This document shows, piece after piece, positions 58,557-64,000 of a stretch of 64,000 nt of DNA; the stretch's first letter is position 1, and each line of letters starts with the position of its first letter. Location of the stretch: contig NC_063161.1 in assembly GCF_023159225.1 (NCBI RefSeq), positions 121,620,958-121,684,957 of the forward strand. The letters are read 5' to 3'. The DNA is from Perognathus longimembris pacificus (taxonomy: Eukaryota > Chordata > Mammalia > Rodentia > Heteromyidae). The notes beneath the pieces were generated by a model, which did not search any database, was not told the origin of the DNA, and was given only the letters and a program-made list of their open reading frames with translations. The position numbers were made by a program, and so were the translations under genes.

Positions 58557-58636
58557 GTACATATATATATGTATATATATATATACATATATATATGTAT
58601 ATACATATATATATACATATATATACATATATATAT
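58557..58636. repeat. (TA)n/(CATATG)-type palindromic tract
   Basis: Eighty bases of alternating TA with regularly spaced ACATAT and ATGTAT breaks. The sequence is largely self-complementary. Confidence 0.96.
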
Positions 58637-59214
58637 GAAACATTACTTGCAACTCATATTTCTTGGTATAGCACTTTGGTATGGCAGCATATAAGAAAGT
58701 AATGCAAAATAGACTTGAAAAAGCATCTTAGAAACTATAATGGCTCTAAATAAGAATATATTGGAAAGGTGATTCATGCAATTGATATGAGACATCTAAA
58801 TCTAACTATTTGTAGCATTAGTAGAGAATCCTTCCCCCTTCAAATGAAGCCCATCAACACTATTTAAGCCTATACTGGAAAAAAATCAAAATTAACATTC
58901 TGATAGTTCAAATTACTTATTTGGCACTTAGCATATTTTACATTGAAATTTTAGTTTAGATCTTAACTTACACATTCCATTTTGTCAGTGGAACTATGGG
59001 ATCTTATGAAATTGAAGCCTGGTGATGGCTTGGTGGTCATCGCTAATATTAATTAGCAAATGAGTCAGATTAAAATATGCCATTCCACTAAGATATGTGT
59101 CAGAAAATGTGTTTCCATTTGAAATCTTAGACGGGTCATTTTATTTATAGAATTTGGAACTTTAACTTCTAGAATAGTGTCTTGAACACAGTCATTTACA
59201 GTCTGAGTATTGCC
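58637..59214. other. unique AT-rich sequence
   Basis: No feature recognised. Confidence 0.4.
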
Positions 59215-59381
59215 ATTTGAAGCCAGCCTGGGTGGGAAAACCCATAAGACTCTTTCCTTCCACTAATTACCAAAAACTCAAAATGAAACTGTGGCTCAAG
59301 TGGTAGAGCTCTAGCCTTGAACACAAAAGCTCATGGACAGTGCTGCCCAGGTCTTGAGTTCAAGCCCTAAGACCTGCCAAA
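59215..59381 (+). repeat. Type 2 SINE, 5'-truncated
   Basis: Begins within the B1-like arm (TTTGAAGCCAGCCTGGG) and continues through the Geo arm (CTGTGGCTCAAGTGGTAGAG ... TTGAGTTCAAGCCC). The tail is an (AACAGC)-like repeat. Confidence 0.87.
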
Positions 59382-59473
59382 CAATAGCAACAACAGCAAA
59401 AGTAATAGCAAGTAATGAAGAACTTTTATCATCATAGTATACTCTGAATAGATTTCAATTAAAAAAATTCTTA

Positions 59474-59613
59474 TCAGGGGTTGGTGGGTTGCTGGGAGGG
59501 AAGGTGGGAGAAAAATGAGGGAGGGGGTAACAAGTATGACAAGAAATGTACTCACTACCTTTTGTATGTAACTGTAGCCCTCTGTACATCACCTTGACAA
59601 TAAAATTAAATTG
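59474..59613 (+). repeat. truncated L1-type 3' end with 11-bp TSD
   Basis: A polypurine tract, GGTAACAAGTATGACAAG, TGTACTCACTACC, CACCTTGACAATAAAATTAA. AAAAATTCTTA flanks the 140-bp insert (59463-59473, 59614-59624). Same subfamily as 34261-34445. Confidence 0.87.
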
Positions 59614-59624
59614 AAAAATTCTTA

Positions 59625-60069
59625 CTGTTTATAATGGAGAATAAAGTTGAGGTGGTAAAATCAATCATCCAACAAAATAGATATATGGGAGGTCAAGAGA
59701 ATGAGGTAGAAGAATAAAGAAAGAGAGTTGAGAGCAGGAGTTAGTTATACTATTTCATGTATATTTTGTGAAACTAGGAAAATTGAGAGTAGGGGTTGGA
59801 TGGGAAGTGATGGGGAGAAGATTAAAATGGTATTATTGTTGAAGATGCACTGTACTTATACATAAATTTATTAAACAGTAACTTTGTACATTTACTTAAA
59901 AATAATAAAATATAATTAAAATCCAAAAAGGAAAGGTTGCAGAAAACAGAATGAGCATTAGGATGCTGTATACTAATACATGTAAGAAATTCACTAAACT
60001 GAAAGCTTCACAGCATCTGAATATCTGTAGATTTCAAGGACAAGCTCTTTGGAAATTCCTTGTTGTCTG
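59625..60069. other. unique AT-rich sequence
   Basis: No feature recognised. Confidence 0.4.
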
Positions 60070-60315
60070 CTGTGAGTACGGCAACAGTAGAAGAGCATGC
60101 AATTGGGAGTCAGTTTCTTTGACTCAAGTCCTGCCTCTGCTAGTTCAGTTGGACCACTTTGGGGAAGTTCCTTAATATTTTTTCTGCCTTCAAATCATTT
60201 TTGTAAATAGGTATATTTGAAACAATAGCATCTCTTCATGGGTTTGCTAATAAGAGTACATGAGTTCACAGAATAAATGCTTCTTGTAAGCATTTGCTGT
60301 TATTATTACACTCCT
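60070..60315 (+). repeat. MIR relic
   Basis: GTAGAAGAGCATGCAATTGG, GACTCAAGTCCTGCCTCTGC, TTCCTTAATATTTTTTCTGCC, CACAGAATAAATGC follow MIR order ('gagtcagacagacctgggttcaaatcctggctctgcc'). Confidence 0.68.
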
Positions 60316-61693
60316 GGCCACATCTGAAATATTTAGGCAGTAGAATGTGTGGCTGCAGTGATTAGTTAAATGAAGGAAGAGGACAGAAGAGTTTTGTAGG
60401 CCAGTGTCTATGACAACTGCTAAAGTTGTGCTGAGAAAATAAATGAGTGATGCTTACCAGAGGGGAAATTAGGCTGGAGTACTCCAACTCATGTACCTAC
60501 TTTGGGATTAAAAAAAAAGGAATAAATATGGGGAAGTTTTGTTTATAAGCAGAGTCTTGACTGGAGACAATACTAGCAGAATTTAGAGTGTAATTTAATC
60601 ATAAGATTTTTCATGAGAAAAGAGGCAAGGAGGGGGATGGACAGAGAAGCAGAGGGAGGGAGAGAATAAAGGATGGTTTGGAATTAAGCTTCAAGAATTT
60701 GCACAAAACTGGAATTAAACAAATAGTAAGTATATTTGGACACAGTTTGCATGAAGTTACTTCATGGAACTTTGAAGTCTGTTATTAATTAAAAACGTAT
60801 TGTAGGGAAAATATCTTAATATCCTTTTCTATGTGATTTAATTTGTATTCCCCAGTGAGCTCTGTGTTTATCAGAACTCATGAGATTTTGAGTATAGTTA
60901 TAGTTATCATAGTCTGTATGTAATCTTAGCTTAGCTTAGTTAACAGCTTGTGTTAACTCCCAGTTTTTAATCTACCTTAGCATATTTTGAGTGCTTTTCT
61001 CCAGTCATATACTCTGAATTTTAGTAGATTTGTTGCAGAATTATAAACTATTTTCCATTGTTAATTATATATTAGAAAAATTCAGTTTGACTTAATACTT
61101 TCACTCATATAATGTGGTGATTGTTCTTGAAGAACTCAAAGCATGGAATACATTTTGCCTCAAATTACCTGGTTCAAACCTTGCATTTGTAACTAACCCA
61201 GTCTTCTATTCTCTGGCTTTCAGATGCATGTTATTCTTTTCCCAACTTCAATTTCCTTGTGAATCTCTGCCTTGAAAATTTCCAAGACTGCTTAACAGGA
61301 GTGCCATATTTAGCTTCTAAATGTGTCTAATTCTCCTATACAAGATTGTTCTCTTTCACTTGGCATCAAGGGATTGACTGAAAATAACTATCCTTTTGTT
61401 ACAGAGAAAGAAGAGCAGAACCAAAGAAATTCACTACAATGGAGACTTCACAATTGGTTTAAAAAGAAAGTCATAGAATGTCTGAACACCAGCGGCTTCT
61501 AAGGATGCTGGTTCTAAGGCTCTTTATTTGCTCTTTGGGAATTCCATTTTCAAGCACCGATTTGATTTATGATGTCACATTGTGTGAAAAGGAAGAGAAG
61601 TCAAGTTATAGCCCTCAAATTTAGATTAGAGTCACAGAAACTAAAGCTATTATAAGCTTACTTTAGTATATACCATTATTTTACTTTTTTTCT
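60316..61693. other. unique sequence
   Basis: No repeat family or coding signal recognised. A purine-rich patch lies at 60620-60670. Confidence 0.4.
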
Positions 61694-61920
61694 TTTATCA
61701 GTTCTAGGCCTTGAATTCAGGGCCTGGACGCTATCCCTGAGAATTTTTTGCCCAAGGCTCACACTCTAACTCTTGAATCACAGCTCTAACTCCAGCTTTT
61801 TGGTAGTAAGTAAAGTTAAGAGTCTCATAGACTTTTCTGCCTGGGCTGGTTTCAAACTGTGATCCTCAGATCTCAGCATCCTGTGTAGGTAGGATTACAG
61901 GCATTAGCCAAGTGTGCCTT
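61694..61920 (-). repeat. Type 2 SINE, antisense
   Basis: CCTTGAATTCAGGGCCTGG, GCCCAAGGCTCACACTC (Geo arm), then GGGCTGGTTTCAAACTGTG and GTAGGATTACAGGC (B1-like arm). Confidence 0.87.
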
Positions 61921-62187
61921 GCTATTCAGCTGTATTTTATTGAGTGGTCTGTACCAACAATGTGGCATTTACTACACATTTTTAGTTGTCTTTATACACA
62001 TTTTTGTCTTTTTTACTTGATTTGAAATTTTCTTTCAAGACCCAGTGTGTTTGATTTTCTAGTAGCCTGGTAGGCCTTCACAAAATATGTATCCAGTGAT
62101 TAAATGTTAATTGTGGAATAGCCTACTTCAGTTTGGGCTTTAAATATTAAAGATAGTCCAAGTAATTTTAACAAAAAATATGGAAAA
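61921..62187. other. unique sequence
   Basis: No feature recognised. Confidence 0.4.
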
Positions 62188-62383
62188 GGGGGCTGGGAAT
62201 GTGGCTTAGTGGTGGAGTGATTGCTTAGCATACATGAAGCCTGGGTTGAATTCCTCAGTAGCATGTAAACAGAAAAAGCTGGAAGTGGTGCTGTGGCTCA
62301 AGAGGTAGAGTGTTAGCCTTGAGCAAAAGAAGCTCAAAGAAAATGCCCAGGCCCTGAGTTCAAGTCCTAGGACTGGCAAAAAC
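62188..62383 (+). repeat. Type 1 (IDL-Geo) SINE, older copy
   Basis: GGGGCTGGGAATGTGGCTTAG, CTGGGTTGAATTCCTCAG, then GCTGTGGCTCAAGAGGTAG ... GAGTTCAAGTCCTAGGACTGG. A short A tail; no TSD recognised. Confidence 0.91.
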
Positions 62384-63419
62384 CCACATAGGTAGGGTTT
62401 CTAAGCCTACTTTTTAAAAGTAGGTTTAAAAAATGAACTTTAATTTATCTTTATTTTGTTCATAACTCTGTCTTGAAAGATTTGGGGATGATGACTGACT
62501 TGACTGCTTTCTGTTGTAGTGAGACATCGAGGGGGGTGGGGAATGAGACTCTAGCTCATACCTGGAATCATTTCTTTCAGGGTCTCTGACCAGATGATAA
62601 GCTAGTACTAGAAGATTATCTTTGTGGCTGTGGCTGATCAAACAGTACATGAAGAGGGGACAATCTTCATCTTTATAGTACTAGTCTCAAAAGGATTCAG
62701 ATATTCATACCTGAAAGTAAAAGTAATCTGTGCAGTGCAGCCTAAGAAGGAACATAGCCAGAAGCTATCTAATTACATAAATCACCTGGAGGTTTAGCCA
62801 CATATTAAATGGTTCCATCAGCTTGTCCACTAGCTTCACATTTTCTTTGGTCTGTAAAAATTCTCCTGTCAATGATCATCTTAAGATCTGGGCTCTACAG
62901 CATATATGTCTGTTACATCAAGCTTAAATTGAATCAGAATAAACTTGATTATGGATGAGTCTATGTAATAATTATTGTTATAGGCTCATGTATAAGAACG
63001 CTTTCATTATACTCTCTCAGCCTTATTTACTTTTTAAAACACTTTTTATTGTTTAAACAAGTGACTCTATCTTCATTCCCAAAAATCCCAAGTTAGGGAT
63101 TTTTTTTTCTTTTTCCTTGTCCTTGAATGAATTCTCCCCACTCCCCTAAAAACATGATTAATTCACACTCGTGTAGTAAAGTTTTCAGTGTCCTTTCTTT
63201 AGAATAGCTATTAGGGCAAGGAAAGACAATAGGAAGAACAGATGTGAGCAGATGAAATTGGTACATAGTAATCATGTATTTGCTTTCGGAGGTGCAACTT
63301 TTGAGATGACAAGCGGGAATCTAAGTAGAAATAGAGTGCTTGCGGAACACATATGTATGAAGTTTTTAGGGAGACTTTAAGAGTAAGAGTTTAAATTCAG
63401 AACTCATTGGACTATGGAA
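62384..63419. other. unique sequence
   Basis: Reading frames at 62426-62650 and 63093-63275 (minus) are short and featureless. No repeat recognised. Confidence 0.38.
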
Positions 63420-63545
63420 TATATGATTGAATATCCCTCATCTGAAATTCTTGAGAGCAAAATATTTTAAATTCATGATTGTTTGGGACTGTGAGCATTT
63501 TGGATTTCAGATTTTTTGATTATGAATTCTCACTATGTATCTGTG
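63420..63545 (+). mobile_element. old DNA-transposon-like repeat, internally deleted
   Basis: GAATATCCCTCATCTGAAAT and, 60 bp later, GAGCATTTTGGATTTCAGAT-type text: the two ends of the family seen at 47213, with most of the middle missing. Confidence 0.55.
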
Positions 63546-64000
63546 TTCATGGGCAAATTCAAGAAAAAAGATCAATATGATATCATATGCTTTGGAGCTA
63601 GAATGGTTATGAATATTAACATAAAGCCTTTAGTAATAAACCTACCTGTGCTTTAGTTTTCACATCAATAAAATTTGAAGTTGAAATCTTAACTAAAAGA
63701 TCAACAGAGGTAAAATACAGTCTACTCTTAGAGATGATATAGGAACAAATGAATTAAGTAAGAATGACTGTCTGGCTCAGGGCAGCTGCAGATGTAGGTA
63801 TCGGCGAACAGGAAGAGTTAGGGCTCAGTGATTAATTGCCTGGCACTGCCCATGCCAAAAGCAAGGCTGATGATCCCTCCCAATGTACTGAACACTAGAG
63901 AGACAGAACACAATATCCAAATATTAATAAATGAATGGAAACAGCAATGGACAATTCTTGCATCAAACAGAACCACCTTCCATGGTGGTTTATAGCTTTC
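63546..64000. other. unique sequence to window end
   Basis: No feature recognised. Confidence 0.4.

Overview
This is an AT-rich, gene-poor stretch of mammalian nuclear DNA. I recognise no protein-coding gene, tRNA, rRNA or CpG island. Nearly all open reading frames are short and arise from repeats or chance, so the window is either intergenic or deep inside an intron. The organism is most likely a rodent of the superfamily Geomyoidea (kangaroo rats, pocket mice, pocket gophers). The main evidence is eight copies of a dimeric SINE with an ID-like tRNA-derived left arm and a characteristic right arm, which matches the IDL-Geo family known, from memory, only in Geomyoidea. Rodent-type MaLR LTRs agree with this.

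The SINEs fall into three dimeric groups, named as follows throughout. Type 1 (IDL-Geo) has an ID-like left arm and a Geo right arm. Type 2 has a B1/7SL-like left arm and the same Geo right arm. Type 3 is older, with a B1-like left arm and a plain ID-like right arm. Young type 1 copies keep clear target-site duplications (TSDs). Single ID and B1 monomers also occur.

Layout: 1-6.8 kb is mostly unique sequence with MIR relics, an old L1 scrap, one type 1 SINE and a weak exon-like segment near 1.7 kb. From 6.8 to 18.3 kb there are two MaLR LTRs in opposite orientation, several SINEs and a tandem SINE pair flanked by a single TSD. From 18.35 to about 22.3 kb lies a plus-strand L1 ORF2 relic interrupted by two ERV-type solo LTRs (each with a 6-bp TSD) and one SINE. 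From 22.5 to 34 kb there are microsatellites, type 2 SINEs, MIR and MLT-like relics and an older L1 3' region. From 34 to 46.4 kb there are many short L1-type 3' ends with polypurine tracts, and a 0.7-kb insertion with the marks of a retroposed transcript from an unidentified source. From 46.6 to 64 kb there are old DNA-transposon-like copies, a degenerate ~20-bp tandem array, an L3/CR1 relic, SINEs and long simple repeats.

There is no operon-like cooperation between genes. The story is one of successive retrotransposition, with SINEs using L1-type target-primed insertion. The most interesting observations are the tandem SINE with one TSD, the evidence that the Geo arm is an ID-like arm with an internal insertion, the nested L1, the retroposed unknown transcript and the degenerate ~20-bp array. 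I found no convincing new protein-based system. All family names come from recalled consensus patterns, not from a search.
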